From assembly GCA_023055355.1 (NCBI GenBank), contig JALJCS010000001.1, forward strand, positions 69,357,381-69,421,380: a DNA stretch of 64,000 nucleotides, read 5' to 3'. The position numbers were made by a program, and so were the translations under genes. Below the pieces are notes generated by a model. It was not told the DNA's origin. It did no database searches and was given only the letters and a program-made list of their open reading frames with translations. Origin of the DNA: Agelaius tricolor. Taxonomy: Eukaryota > Chordata > Aves > Passeriformes > Icteridae. This document shows positions 14,801 through 29,800 of this stretch, piece after piece. Position 1 is the stretch's first letter, and each line of letters opens with the position of its first letter.

Positions 14801-17800
14801 TTTAGTGTTCATTCACGAAATCGTCAAATGAGAAAGAGGAAGAGATGTCATAGCAGCAGATACAACTTAGCTGGAAAGGAAAATAATCGCCTTTCTTCTC
14901 TCTGCAGCATGTATGAGTTGAATGTTAATGCTGTTGTGTTTAAATCCTGCCAGCATAAATGCTGCTTTTCATCTTTGCAGAAAGTCTGGCAACAGCATGC
15001 AAAGCAGTATCAGGGCCCATCCTTCTAACAAAAGAGCATATGTTGGCAAGCACACCTCTTATTCCTGTCGTGTTACTCCTAGCCAGCAGCTTTCAAATAT
15101 CAGTATTACAGTTTACTAGTTTCTTGCAGGTGTGACAGCTGGTCTCCTTACAATTTCTTCTAATAAAATAGCTTGAATTGATGTTGAAGACCAGTTTCAT
15201 AGTATACTGTAAAAATTGTGAGACAGGAAGATGAAACATAAAACTTGTCCTCTTAGCTCACAGCCTGTTGTCTTTGTGGCACCATGTAAAAGGAGAAAGT
15301 GAGAGAGTCACACTTCAGCTAAGCTCTCATATCAGCTAAATTTTGGGTTTGCCTGTTCATCTTCCCATGGGGAATAATGTACTCTTTTAGCTCCAGATAT
15401 CTCTCCTTCTCTAATAGCAAATAGCATAAATACCACAGGAGGTCTCAGCAAGTGCCACACTGGTTCATTGGTAACACTGGTACACGAGACTGGGTTGCAG
15501 GAGAGGGCATTTCTGCTGCATAAGTTGGGATGTAGTTCATGAGCAAGCAACATAGGAGCAGGAAACAATATTGTCTCTTACTAGGTGCAAGAAATTTGAG
15601 AGGTCTCTTAAACCTGTTGCATAAGATGGATCTTATGCATATGTAGTGCAGGAGTTCAGGGTTATAAGTGTTACTTAGTAGAAAGGAGTTCTTCAGTTTG
15701 TATGGGAATGCATACTGACATACATACAAAGTACATATATGTGTAACTTACTGCAGTATCTGAGCAACTGCTGAGTTGCCAGTAGTATGTTTATTGGTTT
15801 TCATGCTTTTAGAAGGATACCACTTCGATCCAAGTTTTAAATACGTACCAACTGACATTAAAGGACTGTGATTACAGGAAATTCACAGTAAGATTTGATC
15901 TCACCATTTACTAGCTACTCTACCTTGATTTTCCATTTAGATAGCTTTGTATAAGTCATCTGACTGAAACTTAAACATCTGTACTTCACAATCAGTGTCT
16001 AATTAGCTATCCTCATCACCAGAAGAGTTCAACAGAACAGGATCTTGGTCTGCAAGAGATGACTAAAATACAAAGAATGGTTCACCCAAAGAGGCCTTTT
16101 TGTTCAATGACAATAGAGACCAGTTTAGAAAACTTGAGATGCCAAAATTAGCTGAAATTAGACACTCCCCTTAATACATGGGTGGTATTTAGTTGGGATG
16201 GAAAAGCAAAATAATGTGCTGTAAAGTGATAGCCTGTAAGTCAGTAATGTGCAATTACAGGCAATCCCTAATGGCCTGGACAAGCAAGACTGGGTTTTTA
16301 AAAAATCTTTCAATTAATAAGCTTTCCAATCTACATGTGGATTTACATAGAATTGTGTTAAAATATGTGATACTTAAGTTAGACACAATTTATTTCTAGA
16401 AGAAAAAGCATGTATCTGAAAACATCATAAAATAAAGAGCTTTTATGTCTTGTCCTATAAAAACCCCTTCACATCTGAAGGATACTAGAGAAACAGTTCT
16501 TGAGATTATATGCAGATGGATTACAGAGGACATTTTGTTCACTAAGTTAAAAGGTAATGGGAAAATTACCTCCAGAATTGATAAAATATATTCAGTTGTA
16601 GTAGTAATATAATAGCCCACTAATTTTGTTTAAGTAGGAAGTAAGAAAGGTAATGCCCTGCTTGGGCAAGTTACAACCCAAAGCAGCTATCTTTCATCAG
16701 TTGATGAAGGACAAACTTCACCAACTTGCTGCTTCCAAACAGTTATTTCTGTTCAGAATAGGCTTATAAGAGAAAGCAAATTTCTGGCATAATGAATATT
16801 GGTTTATGTTTTCTTAAGCAGGTCTTCACGAGTTTCTGATTCACATTTGCATCTGTCATAGACCCCATCTGCATAATGCCTTGTCCTGTGTAAAATCTAC
16901 AAGTATTCTCCATTTTGAATTATGTGATGCCAGTTTTCAAATATGATAACGAATGACTACTTCCCTAATTTTAATTAATCAGTACTGATTTGCCATATGC
17001 TAGGACCAGGAAAGTTTAGTTATTACAAGAATTAATTTGAAAATATGTTAATTTTTATAATGTTTATTCTATGCCTGTATAAAACATGGCATAATTCCTT
17101 TTTATTTCAAAGCAGAAATTGAGCTATTAATAATTTTGAGCATCATTTCACAATGATTGTATGTTGTGCAGAGCAGCCAGCAGTCGTAACTCATTTTGTC
17201 ACTGGTTCCGTTGCTGGAACAAACTGCAGGCTAGTTTGAGTCATTTGTCCATAAATTGTTCCAAGTAGCTTTGGGGTTGTAGCATTGGTAGAATAGGTTT
17301 CCATATTGAGTAAATTTACTGCTTCCACTCCTGATGATCATTTCCACCTCCAAAACCAAATAATTCTTTTGACTTGAACAGCAGATAGCAAGATATCCCC
17401 CAAATTCAAACTGCTAGTTCTTTTACTTTCTATAGAATTCCAGAAATCAAAAACTTGCTTTAGAATCCCTTGCTTTAGGTAAAAATTGTATCAAAACCCT
17501 TCCCCCTCAAGTAGAAGTAGGTGACAAAGGGGATTTTTGCAACTTCTCACAGTTGTAATAAAGAGAGAGCCATGCTGAGTAATAACATTCAACTATTTTT
17601 CACAGAAGGTCAGTGTCCATGGCAGAAGTGTGGAGAAATTGTTTTTTGGAGTTATTCTCAGAGTAATTAGTATCTTCAAAGTGAGTTGTGATTGCCTTTG
17701 GCTAGGACATATAAGCAAGGAAGACACTTTACTGATAAAGTCTGAAGCTTCATTTGTAATGTCTGTGATAGAACTAACTCAGTATTCAGGGAAAGGGTGT

Positions 17801-20800
17801 TCTGTATTCAACAGTCAAAAAATGTTTGTTTAATGTGTTCATGGATGCAAGGAGTACAGAGTTCCTGTCAGTAATCCAAGGCCCCTGCCCAGTCCCTCTA
17901 TAAACTAAGGTCTACAAGGCTGTGTCCTGTTGTACTGTTGGGTATAGACTGAGGTACAGGATCCTCAGCCCATCATCCATCCTCTACCTCCTGACAGCTG
18001 CCCTGATGTCATTCAGTTGTATTGAATAGTGCCTGCTGCATCAAGGTTGGAAAATACTTTAAAAATCATTCAGTCTAACCAAGAAGCAGCTATTCATCCC
18101 ACTGAAACTTCCTTTGTTTTTTTGCTGTAAAAATAACAGATATCTTATGTTACTTTGTCCGGTCCCTTTCTGCCCAACAAAATCATTGTTAGGCTATTGA
18201 GCAAATCACCAGATCATGACTTGTGGTTTTTATAGTGCCTGCTCAAAAGTTAGGTGATACTGGCTCCTCTGAGCTAGCTCCTACCTGTGCTTTGTCTTTA
18301 AAGCCACATTTTTTTTCCTTCTGTCTAGTGATCTTTACTCTGAGCCTGATTGGAAGTGATTGTGTCAGAAGTCAATTCTGACTTTTTTATCATACCTGAG
18401 CCAGTTAGATTTTTCAGCTGGAAAGAGATACAGCATAAGATAAGTTTTTCTTGTGTGTCTTCTACAAAGAAGGCTATCTAGAAAGAGGTATTTAAAGAGA
18501 ACTGTTAGATACAGTTGCTTTTATCTGTTTCAGTTTAGACAGCTCTCACTCAACTACAAATTGTAACTCCCAATAAGGGGTGATCATTTAGGGACCCGAA
18601 GTTCCCTCTGATTACTCAAAGTTACACTGCATTATGTGTGACACAATATTATCTGTAAACATTCCAGTTAACCTACTGGCAAATTCTCTTCCATAGGCAT
18701 GGCTATAATTCACTGCACATCTGTCTCGTGTTGCTAAGTTTCAGTTTATGCTTGATACTTCCTGATGCCATCAGTAAAACCTGATGAGACCTCAGTTTTG
18801 TTCTTTATTTGTAAAGACCGCGGAAAAAAAATTGCAGTGAAAATATCCTTTCTAAATATTTTTGCCATTGAATGTTATTAAAAACCCTTAGAGATTGCCT
18901 GTTTTGAATATTGTCTCCTAGTCCGATGCTGCTTTCATAGAAACCATTTGTGACTGCGTCTTTTTTAAACTCAACATAATTTGAATGCAACCCTGTTTAT
19001 ACTTTGTTCATGGAAAATATTTTTGTGAATTATATGAAGCTCATTTTTTCTTCTCCCCCTACCTCTCTAGATATGACCCAGACATTTTGCTAGGCTATGA
19101 AGTCCAGATGCATTCCTGGGGTTATCTCTTACAGAGGGCTGCGGCACTGAATGTTGATTTATGCCAGATGATTTCTCGTGTGCCAGGTAAGTTAGTTGTT
19201 TAGGGCTTCAGTTCAGTTCCAATAGAACCAAATTGAAATCTATGAACAAATTTAAAAAATAAATGCAGAGTATTTCTCCAGAAACACTTTTTTTTGTTCT
19301 TGTTCCTGTGTTGTTAATAGTATAATCACACACACACACACACCTGGTGTTTTCTGAATTTCCAAATTTGTGCATATTCCACTTCTCTGTGTGTCCTGTA
19401 TTCATGAACCTGGACTTACATTCTATATTGTGGGTTAAATTTCAGTTCTTGGAGGTGCTTCTGCTACCAAACCTTCTTTTGCTTTCCTTGGCTCCAGCCA
19501 TTCAGAGTATCTACCATAATCATCATTTGTGATTTCTCTGGCTGTAATACAAGAACATAAAACTTCTTCTGAGCAGCAATTGTCCTGGACAGCTTTGTAA
19601 TAAAATCCTCACTTTCAATGACCATTCTTGTACTTTGGGCAAATTTTATTGGGTCCAAGTGCTGATGCTTTCCTCCAGCATTCAGAAAAAAGTCTGTTTA
19701 GACTGGCAAGAAAACTTGGATGAGAATGGTAAGCCTAGTGCCTATACTTAGGCAATCAATAGGAGCCATCATTCTGAAGAAAGGAGTTAGTGAACAGCTA
19801 AGTAAATGTGCTGTCACACCTGAGAAGAGTCAGGATAATTTTTGAGACACTTTGTCATTTTAGAAAGTATGTTGTAGCTCTTTGCAGTCATCAGGATGAT
19901 GTGGATGAGGGAGACTTCAAAAATCAAAACAGTTGAAAAAGCTGGTTTTGCCAGCTGTACAGAAAAAAGCATCTGTACAGAAATTAAATTGCTATGAAAT
20001 AAGAAGTCCATTACTGTGATTGTCTATTAAAAACTTAAGCCTGTCGCTTTCTAATGGTTGCAAAAGCAAATGTTAGGAATTATGGAGCAAGGAAAATACA
20101 AAACAATGAATGTAAATGTAAAAAATGTCAAAATCTGTAGTGTGCTTGTATCCCAGTGCTGATGTTGTAGCCTCCTCATAACCTTCCTCCCATCAAAGTG
20201 GATAGAAGGGAACTGGTAAAGATGAGAAGGGTTATCCAAATGTGTCTAGTAATTTAGTAATTTTGGATTCCAGAAGAGACAAAACAGTGTAGGAAAGGTA
20301 AAAGCCTGTGAAATATTCAGGGATGTAAAGGGAAATAGAGATTGGGTTTTCATGGTCATTTCCAATGCAAGAACTGGAAATCAAGTGAAGTAGCAAGTGG
20401 CAGCTACAGAATAGAAGTTAAATTTTAATCTCAGCATTGCTGAGTTCTTTAAGCACAAATGCTTATAGTGTACATTGCTTTAAAAGGAGATAAATTCTTG
20501 CAAGAAGAATCCATTTGAAGCTATGATGTATGTGAAAATAATGTCTGGCCCAGGAAGCTGCAAATGATGGGAAGCTGGAAGAGTTGTGGGGAGAGTATCA
20601 GTAGTTGCTTTCCCCATCTTGAAGCACCTGCCTTTGAGTACATGACAGAACATAGTACTGGGCTACTTTAATCTTTGAGCATACCAGCACAGAAATCATC
20701 TTTTATGTAGTTGTCCTGTGTGCCAGGCCAGGAGAATATGTTGTTTTAGCAGTACTGTATTCACACAGTCCTTCCTTGAGGCTTGAATATTTGTAGTCTT

Positions 20801-23800
20801 GATGTTTTCAGTACTTGTGACATGTTTGGAAAAGAACTGAGTTAGAGTCCTCCCAGAGACAAGAAAATACAAGAAAAAAAATTGCATTTTCAGTTAAAAG
20901 TTGCTGGCAATTGACCTTTGGTGAATTTTTAAATACTTCATATATGAAAACAGGATCATGTGATAGTTTAAATATGAACAGGCTGTCAGTGCCCCTAAGT
21001 TTCTTTCTTCAGGACAAAGCTCTCAAATTTATTCTTCAGGAATAATAGTGGATTGCATGAACCTCGTTACTCAGTTTCCCTGATGGCTCAAATTGAGATG
21101 ATGCACTAGTTGCAAAATAATGCCTCTGGGTACAGTCTTCAGAGGTACTGAAGGATGTTCAGAAAAAATGTTGACCCATTACATCTAAAGATGTGCAATA
21201 TCTGTAGTAAGAGGTTAACAGTAAGAACAGTAAGTGTTGTAGTCAAAGGTTTCTTAAAGCCTCCAAAGATCACAAAGATTTATTGCTCCACTGGAGAAGT
21301 ATGGCTGAATAATCTCTTCAGTTTGGGACATGTGTCTCTGCTGTTGTTCTCAAAGGCTGAGTCACAGTTCATGTCTTGCAGGACAGCTCTGTCTGCACTG
21401 TATTTGATACAAAACCAAACAATCAGCAAAGCTGTTAATAGTACCCATCTTCCTGACATAAGCTCTTCCTCAAGTTACTGATTTTAGGGTACACATGAAT
21501 GGGTCCTCAAAGAAGAAAGGGAACTGTATGGTTCCTAATGGTAGTGTTCCCATGTATGTCACAGTCAGGTTTCCTTCTCTACACTATGAAGTCCCACACA
21601 ACATGGGTTCAGTTCTAGTGAAGAAAATCAGGATTGTAGCCCTTAACATTTTTGAACATGAAGTTCAAGTGGGCATGCAGAGCATAGGCATGATCTGCAC
21701 AGCACTGGTGTTTGCAGTGCAGGTGTTCCTGTGCCAGCTGGTAGATGCATACACAGAAGTGGAATACAGAACACTTAAAAATGCTCCTAAGAACTGCTGT
21801 TATTTTAAGGTTAGTGTTTGGTTTGTTTTGACAGAATTGCAGCAGAAAGATGAGAAAATGTTTACACTGATGAGCTCTTCCCAGAAATGTCATGCCATAA
21901 ATGTCTTGCATGCATGACCATATACGTGCAAGTTGTTGTGTTCTCCGTTGCTTCTTGGCCTCCTTGTCCATGATTTTGACCCTATCTGTCTTCGTCTTGC
22001 TTTCCCCTGCGCTTCACATTTCCCTCCCTTCTTCATATGCTGTATTTTCAGAACAGGAAGTGCTCCTTCAAGAAATATGCTTCTCTTTCCTCCTGTTGAA
22101 ATAGAGATGGAAGGGACTTTTCCTTTCCTGTGATTTCAACTTAACAAAAAGAAAGCTGGACTTCTCTCTGGTTTTGCTTTATTGACTGAGTCTGGTGCTA
22201 CCTCTGCCCTTTACAAGTGAACTATTCATAAGTCATAGGACACATCACAAGAGAAGTGCATGCCATGCCTGTGCATGGTGGCATTTTTTGTGTGGCCTTC
22301 TGTTTCCTCCTTTGCATCACAGCTCAAAGTTAGGGAGTGGGTAAGAGAGGATGAGAGGAGACTTCTTTTTATTTCATCTCATGCACTCGAAAAATAGGAG
22401 GAATGTCCTGTTCTGCTTCTTACCAGCATAGTTCCCAAAGAGGCTTACATGGTTCTGGTGACACATTTCCCACACCAGTTGTAAAGTAGTGCAGGTTTTT
22501 TGTTATATAGTGGTGCTCATCACAGGCAGAGTTCATCAGACAGGTCTCTCTTGTGGTCACAGTATACTTTGCTGCCTGTTTTTTACCAGCAAGACATGAA
22601 GCAGACTTAATATAGGAAATCCCCTCAACAAGTCAAAAGAGAACTGGGATGACACTGATGAAAGTAGAACTCAGCAATAGTTTCTACTTCCAGTAAAAAA
22701 AAAAAAAAAAGAAAAAAAAAGGAGGGGAAGAAATGCAAGTTCCTCACTCTCACAGGAGATCCAGCATGTGGAAATGAAGAAAAGCAGAAGAAAAAATGTT
22801 GCTACTTGGTGGGGCATTTTTTCCATCCAAACATGGAAAGATAAATTTCTGGTTTTCCTACTTAAAAATCTGAAATAATAAGGAGGTTAAAAAGATAGTC
22901 TGCATTTTGATTAAGTGTACAAAAGGTCTGCTAAATTTTGTCAAGGATCTGTGATTTACTAATAAAGTCAGTAAATGACGAATAGGTTTTCTTAACCATA
23001 TTTTAATTTATATGGGGACACATTTGAAGATCAACATAAAAAATTAGTCTGTGTTATGTTGTTTCATAACTGTTCTGCAGCATTTCAGACAATTTTTACT
23101 TCTGTCATTGAGGGTAAATGTGCTTCATGACTGTCTGAGGATCTAATTGTTCAGTTCTGATCATTATTGCAAAGCAGCATGTATCCACACTTCTACACTC
23201 TGTGTCCAAAATGTTCTGCTCTTTATTATCAGGGTACTGTACAGACTGTGCTGTACCCGATAAATGAGTGCTGGCAGAATACAAAGCAGCCAGCAGTTAA
23301 AAAATGGGTATGGATTTAGAATTGTGGGTAAATTGCCTTGAAATTATTTCTCTCCTAATCTAATAAGAAATAAGGCTGAGGATCAGTGTGTTTTCATAAT
23401 GGATTTTAGTCTGTATGGTACATTTTAAAAAACATCTTTGTAAGTTCTGGAAAAAACACCAGAACTGTAGACTTAAAATGGCTGGGAAAAAAGATAGTTT
23501 AAAGAAATGTATACCAAAAAAGACTGTGTTCTCTTGTGCTGCAGTATTCCAAAGCATGACAAAAATCAAGGGTGGCAAAAGAGGATATATTTCTCTACTT
23601 TAGACACTGCTGTCTCACAGAAAGATTGAGTGCTGCTTCTGCATCTGCATTGGTTCTTTCCTATTTCCTTCTCCCTGTGCTATCCAGAATTCATGTCTAC
23701 TTACTCCCAGTGCTGTGGGTTTGCTTATACTGTATGAAAGAGACTGAATTTTCTCTCCCATGACCTGGTTCAATCTGTGTAAGATTATTGCAAGTAAAGC

Positions 23801-26800
23801 CTTGAGTTATAAGCTCCTTGGAGCAGAAATCACTTTTTTGTTAATTATATTTTTTTATGTTGTGCACTACTGCATGTGCAGCTCTCAAGTAACATTCAGC
23901 ATTGCATAACCAATATATTCACTATGGAGAATATATTGCCTTGAACACTATTTCAATGAAACTGAAGTAAGAGTTCTCTGCAAAGGGCAAGAGCAGAAAA
24001 TCGTGGGGGAGTTTCATTTAGAGATTGTGTGGATGACTGGTAAATGAATAATTTTGTGGAAACAGCAGTAATCTTTATGAATTCTTATTTTTCTAGAGAG
24101 CACAAATTGGAAGAGGGATGGTTTGTTCTGGTCTTGATTGTCTTATAACATATTTAAATATAGTCTCCTTTAATGTCTTTAGATGAAAATAAAGAGAACA
24201 GATTTGCCACCGAGCTGGATGAATATGGAGCGGATACAATGAGTGAAATAAATATTGTTGGGCGAATTGTCTTGAATATATGGAGAATGATGAGACATGA
24301 GGTAAATTTTTTAAAAGGTTAATGTTTTGATTTACTGAGTTTTCTAATTATTGCAGACTTAGTTGAAAGTTTCATGTAACTTTTGTAACTTCTACAAATT
24401 TTTTCTTTAGACACCTTTTCAAATAGAGCAGTTTGCCAGTTTGTGAGAATAGGTTGTGTGTATCTCTAAACTGTAAAGAACTGAAGCCTTTATTTTTCAG
24501 TAATGTTTCTTAATGATGCTCCTTTTCACTGATTTGTAGGTTTTGAGAACAACTTACTTTTTTTAGGAATTTGTCTAGTATGGTGCTTTTAATTCAATAA
24601 GTACTTGAACATATTTTAAACGGACAGATTATTTTTTGTTGTTGTTCCATTTATAACTTTACATTTAATACTCAAATAGCCCAGTCTTTACAAATCTTCT
24701 TCTGACCAAGTTCAGACCTGATCTTTATGAACTACTTGATTCTGCATATTCTTTTCAGTTGATAAGGGATGCTCTTTCCTGACTTGTAAATAGTTAGGGA
24801 TTTCTAAGAATAAAGACTAACATTTTTAACAAAATATTAAGAAAAAGTTAATAAATCTAGTTCTTGCAGTTTTTGAGAAGTTGAGATTTTTCGATTATGA
24901 GAGCCATCATGCATCTGACATGTCCACTGTGTTTTCCTAGGTGAATCTAACGAATTACACTTTTGAAAATGTGGGGTTTCATGTTCTTCATCATCGTTTT
25001 CCTTTATTTACGTTCCGAGTTCTGTCTGATTGGTTTGACAATAAGGCAGATGTCTACAGGTAATGAGCTATTAATCCATTTTGTTTGCTGTTTTTAAGGC
25101 CGGATTCTTAACATTGGATAGATGTAAGATAAAGCCACAATAGGAAGAAATAATCAATTTAGCTTAGGCACTAGAGCAGTGTATATGCAGCAACATGAGC
25201 TTATTTACTTGGATGTTCTGTTGTACAGTTATATCCTCAATATTACAATAAAATATTTTCAGTTACATTTTCAACATACCTGAATAGATGTACTGTTTTG
25301 AAGTTCTGTGATGTCTTTATATGCTATTCATCAGAAGGGCTTTTAATGAACTGCCAGGCTTCTCTTTTACCTCAAGTGCATGTCAAGCAAGCTAGGCTTA
25401 AAAGTATTACAAAACAAAATGTTAAGACAGTAGCTATAGCTGCTTAAAAATACCTTCATGTGACATGTATCACATTCAGCTTCACTCTTTTTGAAGCAAT
25501 TTGGTATTGTGTGATATGAACAATTCATGAAACTGTATACTGATCTGCACATTGTTTGTCACATACATAAAATTTCTGTAAAGGTTTGTGTAGCTAAGTG
25601 GAAACATGATTTATACTGAAATTATGAATTTATGTTCAGCTGTGGTAGGCATTCTTAATACAGAAGGATGTTTCCACAAAGGTCCAGTCAGTCAAAAAAC
25701 ATGTAAAGAGATGAGGGGGTAGTTGTGTCTCCTTTGGTAATTCTTTGGGGCAGTGAGGAAAATAGGATATATTAAGTCATTGCAAGATGCCTTAACAGTA
25801 GCTTGCTGTAACACAATGTGTGTACGTCTTTAGAATACCTAGGTGTATATTTATATATGCCACACTTTTGAAAGAGTTGTATGAAAATGTTCTAGAGGAA
25901 AATTTTATTTGCTGGTTTGTTACAAGTTACCATAAAAATACATTTGTCTTAGTAGAAAGAGCAGCAGTCTTCTGATTGTTTATAACGAGGTGTTCACTCT
26001 GACAGATGGAAAATGGTTGATCATTATGTTAGCCGGGTTCGTGGGAATCTCCTCTTGTTAGACAAACTGGACTTGATTGACAGAACAAGTGAAATGGCAA
26101 GAGTTTTTGGCATTCAGTTCTTACATGTATTAACAAGAGGCTCCCAGGTAAGACTTCATTCTCCTTATACTTCACAAAACCAAAATGGTTTTTACAAAAT
26201 GTTCTGGTTCTTCGGTATCTTCTCAGTCCGTGTGTCTATCTTCATAGGGTCCCAGAAGGCTGTTAACATGAATTAACATGAAATTGAAACATAAAGAGCA
26301 CCATGCAATCTATTGTTGTGGCTTTTGAATTGCCTAGTCTCAGAGGTTAAAAATAGGTGTTAAAAATAGAGTTCCCCAAATATAATCACACCAGTGAATA
26401 TTTTCTACTGCCTTCAGGAGCACTAAGCTTTCCCTTTGAGCTGGTATTGTTCACACTTACATGAGACTGAAAATGAGTGCTTTCTAAAACATTAAGAAAT
26501 ATAATTAACCGTGTTTTAGAAAGACAAGATTAGTTTCCTTTAGGGCAGACAAAGCAGCATTGAATATGCTCTAAGTGACATTTCTGGTTCAGCAGACCTC
26601 TGGGTGAGATTTTACAATAAGACAAGAGGGGCTCTGGCTTTCTTAACTACGTGTCATGCAAAATGTTTGTGGTTCTATTATTTTGATACCAGCATCAGAG
26701 GGAAAAGAGAGCAGAACAGAGCAAGATGTGCACTTTGTTTGGGAGCCCAGCAGTCTCCAGTAATACTTCCTTGCCCAGATTGTGAGTGACTGGGCTAACT

Positions 26801-29800
26801 GAACTGCTTTCATGGCAACATGTGAGACCTGAGCAGCACCCAAAATGAGAGTCAGATACTCTGTCATGTGTTACAGCTCTTCTGTTGTCATAAGCCAGCC
26901 AGATATGGGCGCGTCTGAAGCTGCAGTTTCCTTAACAATTCAATGCTATTAAGAAACTTTAGCCACCTTTTTTTCTTAGACTGCAGATGCCTGTGTCATC
27001 TCTTGCCCCAGAGCAGGTTCTTGTTGGTCTTTCTGGTAATGACCCTGTATTTGGGGGAAAAGGGGAGCAGGCTGGCAGGCACCATCAGCAGAACCAAGGC
27101 AGTGTTCAGTAGGTATTTGCCAGTTTAGCTCCCTGATCTGGTTTACCCTACTATCAGAAAATACCACTGTTGGAGCAAGGGAAGAGAAATGCACAGTTAG
27201 GGATAGGGAATGTGGGACTGGCATACTGCCAGCATAGATATGCTTAAACTGTCATGATTGCAGCCCACAAAGACTGTTCTGCCTGTCATTTTCTCAGATG
27301 TCTGTGAGTGGGAGTGAGCAACAGAAGCATGCTGCATTTTCTATCCTGACTGTTCTTTTCTCTTCCCTTCTGTGCACGTATGTTCTGTTTCCATTGAAAC
27401 TTTCTAGATCAAAAAAATGGCACTTGCAACAATTCCCAGTCACCGCAAATAATTTTTTTTCACACAGAAGAGTCACTACCCTTATGAAAATACTCCCCCT
27501 TAGCTGAAAAACATGTTAAAATGGGATAATAAGAACAGATTTCAGATATTTTATTTTTCTGTGTTTGAATCTCTCATTGACTTTTACAATAAGTTTTTGA
27601 AATTATTTTTGTTTATTGTATTAATCCATCTCAAACATTTCTTAGTAGACTAAAAATCTAACAAGAAGTGGTCACAGCCATTACAGATAACTAGTCAGAT
27701 GTTTGGAGAACTTGCTGGTTTTTGCACAGGAGTCAGCAAGGCTCATTGAGAGAGCTTTAAACTTGATTTGGAGGGCGAAAGGAGTAAGATCAGGCTCACT
27801 AGAGATAAACCTGGGAGCATCACACCGGTGGCTGAGAAACTGTCCTAGCAAAGTCCTTTAGTCTGCTGTCTCAGTGGAGGTAAGGGCTGGAGTTCCACAT
27901 GGGAGCAAAGACAAAAGGATTATTGATGTGTTAGGAACCACAGATGCACCTGAGAATGGTCGTGTAGGGATTAGGGCTTCTCCCCCCAAAAAAGGTGGTA
28001 GGATCAATAGCCCAGCTGAGGTGCATCTGCACCAGTGCACTCAGCATGGGCAACAAACAAGAGGCCAGTCCTGGTTTGTATCTTACTGATGATCTGGACA
28101 ATGGGATCAAGTGCTCCGTTAGTCGGTTTGCAGACTACTCCAAGTTGGGAGGGAGTGTTGCTCTGCTGGAGGGTAATAAGGCTCTAGAAAGGGATCTGGA
28201 CAGGCTGGGTCAATGTGCTGAGGCCAATTGCGTGAGGGTTCTGCCCTTGGCTCCCAACAACCCCATGCAGGGCTACAGGAAGAATGGCTGGAAAGCTGTC
28301 CAGAGGAAAAGGACCTGGGGTGCTGGTCAGCAGCAGCTGAACATGGGGCAGTGTGTGCCCAGGTGGCCAAGAAGGCCAATAGCATCCTGACCTCTGTCAG
28401 AAACAATGGGGCCAGTGCCACCACGCTGTCCCTCTGTACTCAGCACTGGTGAGGCCACACCTCTAATCCTGTGTTCAGTTCTGAGCTCCTCACTACAAGA
28501 AGGACACTGAGGGGCTGGAGTGAGTCCAGAGAAGGACAATGAAGCTGGTGAAGGGTCTGGAGAACAAGTCCTGTGAGGTGCAGCTGAGGGAGCTGGGGTT
28601 GTTTACCCTGGAGGAAAGGAGGCTCAGAGATGACCTTATTGCTTTCTATGACTCCCTGAAAGGAGGCTGTAGTGAGGTGGGGGTCAGTCTCCCAAATAAG
28701 AAACAATAGGACAAGAGAAATTGCCTCAATTTGTTCTCTGGCTGGTTTAGATTGGGTATTTAAAAAATTTCTTCTCCAAGAGGATAGTCAGACATCAGAA
28801 CAGGCTGTCCAAGGTCACCATCCCTGGAGTTAAGAGATGTGTAAATGTGGTGCTTGGCAGTGTTGGGTTAACAGTTGGATTTGGTTGATCTTAGAGGTCT
28901 TTTCCAACCTAAATTCTACAATGCTATGAAAACTAGAGAGAAAAACCCAAAATCTACCTCTTGCCAGAACCAGTCCCTGACCTCCTTGTCATACATCCAA
29001 GTTCATCACTGGACACAAATTAATGTGCAATTAGTGCAAGGTGGCAGTAGCAGTTCATGTTGCTCCCTAACAACACATCAAACCCCAACCTCTGTTTAAG
29101 GTGCAGCATCTTGTTAAGGCTGTTGGATTTATAATTTCAAGGATAAAGAAATTATATCTAACCCATTCAGTACAATGATTGAATACATAGTGTGTCAGGC
29201 AGATGGTCTTTAATAGTGATTTTTTTCAAAGCACAGGATTTTACAATTATTGTTCTTTGAATTTCAGGATTTTTCAGTCCCTTGCCACCCATGTATGTAG
29301 TTTTCTCACCATGTATTATGTTTTCAGCTATTTTGGTTTTTATTCTGAATGGACACAGTGCATACCTGCCCATTTGTACTTGTAAAGCCTTTACTAAAGC
29401 ATTGAGTAATACACAAATAAATAGGGCTGAGGTTTTTTTCTCTTGTTGCCAGCTACACATATAACATTTTGTGGTATCTTGAACAGGGTTTGTTGTTTTA
29501 TGCTTCCTGTTCTGCTTGTGGTAGGGGGAAAGCATGATACCCAATGGATTTACTGCATATTAGACTTTGTTTTCTTCAGTGATCTGCAGGTCTGACAGTA
29601 GTACAGTTTAGCAAATGCTCATTCACTGACAGTAGTATGGCCATCCACATACATTGCTGAAGCCTGTTGATTATTTTTTCCATATATAAAAAGCACTCAA
29701 TTTTCAATGATTAGGGCTAAGTGAAGAGGAAACATGTGGAAAAGTTCTACTCTATGTAATACAGAGTACAGAACCATAGAACGGTTAGGGTTGGAAGGCA

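Larger units (their letters stand above)
10273..19070 (+). other. 8.8-kb REV3L intron, mostly unclassified
   Basis: This is the largest intron in the window. Roughly 10.6-14.2 kb is less AT-rich than the rest and contains short direct and inverted repeats (see separate entry), but no frame I could assign to a gene. A CR1 tail scrap lies at about 18050. The remainder is ordinary AT-rich intron. Confidence 0.6.
19187..24182 (+). other. 5-kb REV3L intron
   Basis: Contains a (CA)n microsatellite at 19327-19343 and an A-rich tract at 22695-22720. A 140-codon open frame at 21495-21917 has no recognisable similarity. No transposon family recognised. Confidence 0.6.

Noticed and set aside
21495..21917. 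140-codon open frame in a REV3L intron (and a 118-codon one on the other strand)
   Set aside because: No recognisable family and no promoter or poly(A) context; both strands are open over the same stretch. A chance frame or decayed repeat is more likely than a nested gene.
27995..28390. 131-codon open frame that could look like a small gene
   Set aside because: It is the fused endonuclease/reverse transcriptase remnant of a CR1 LINE, read through a frameshift into nonsense.
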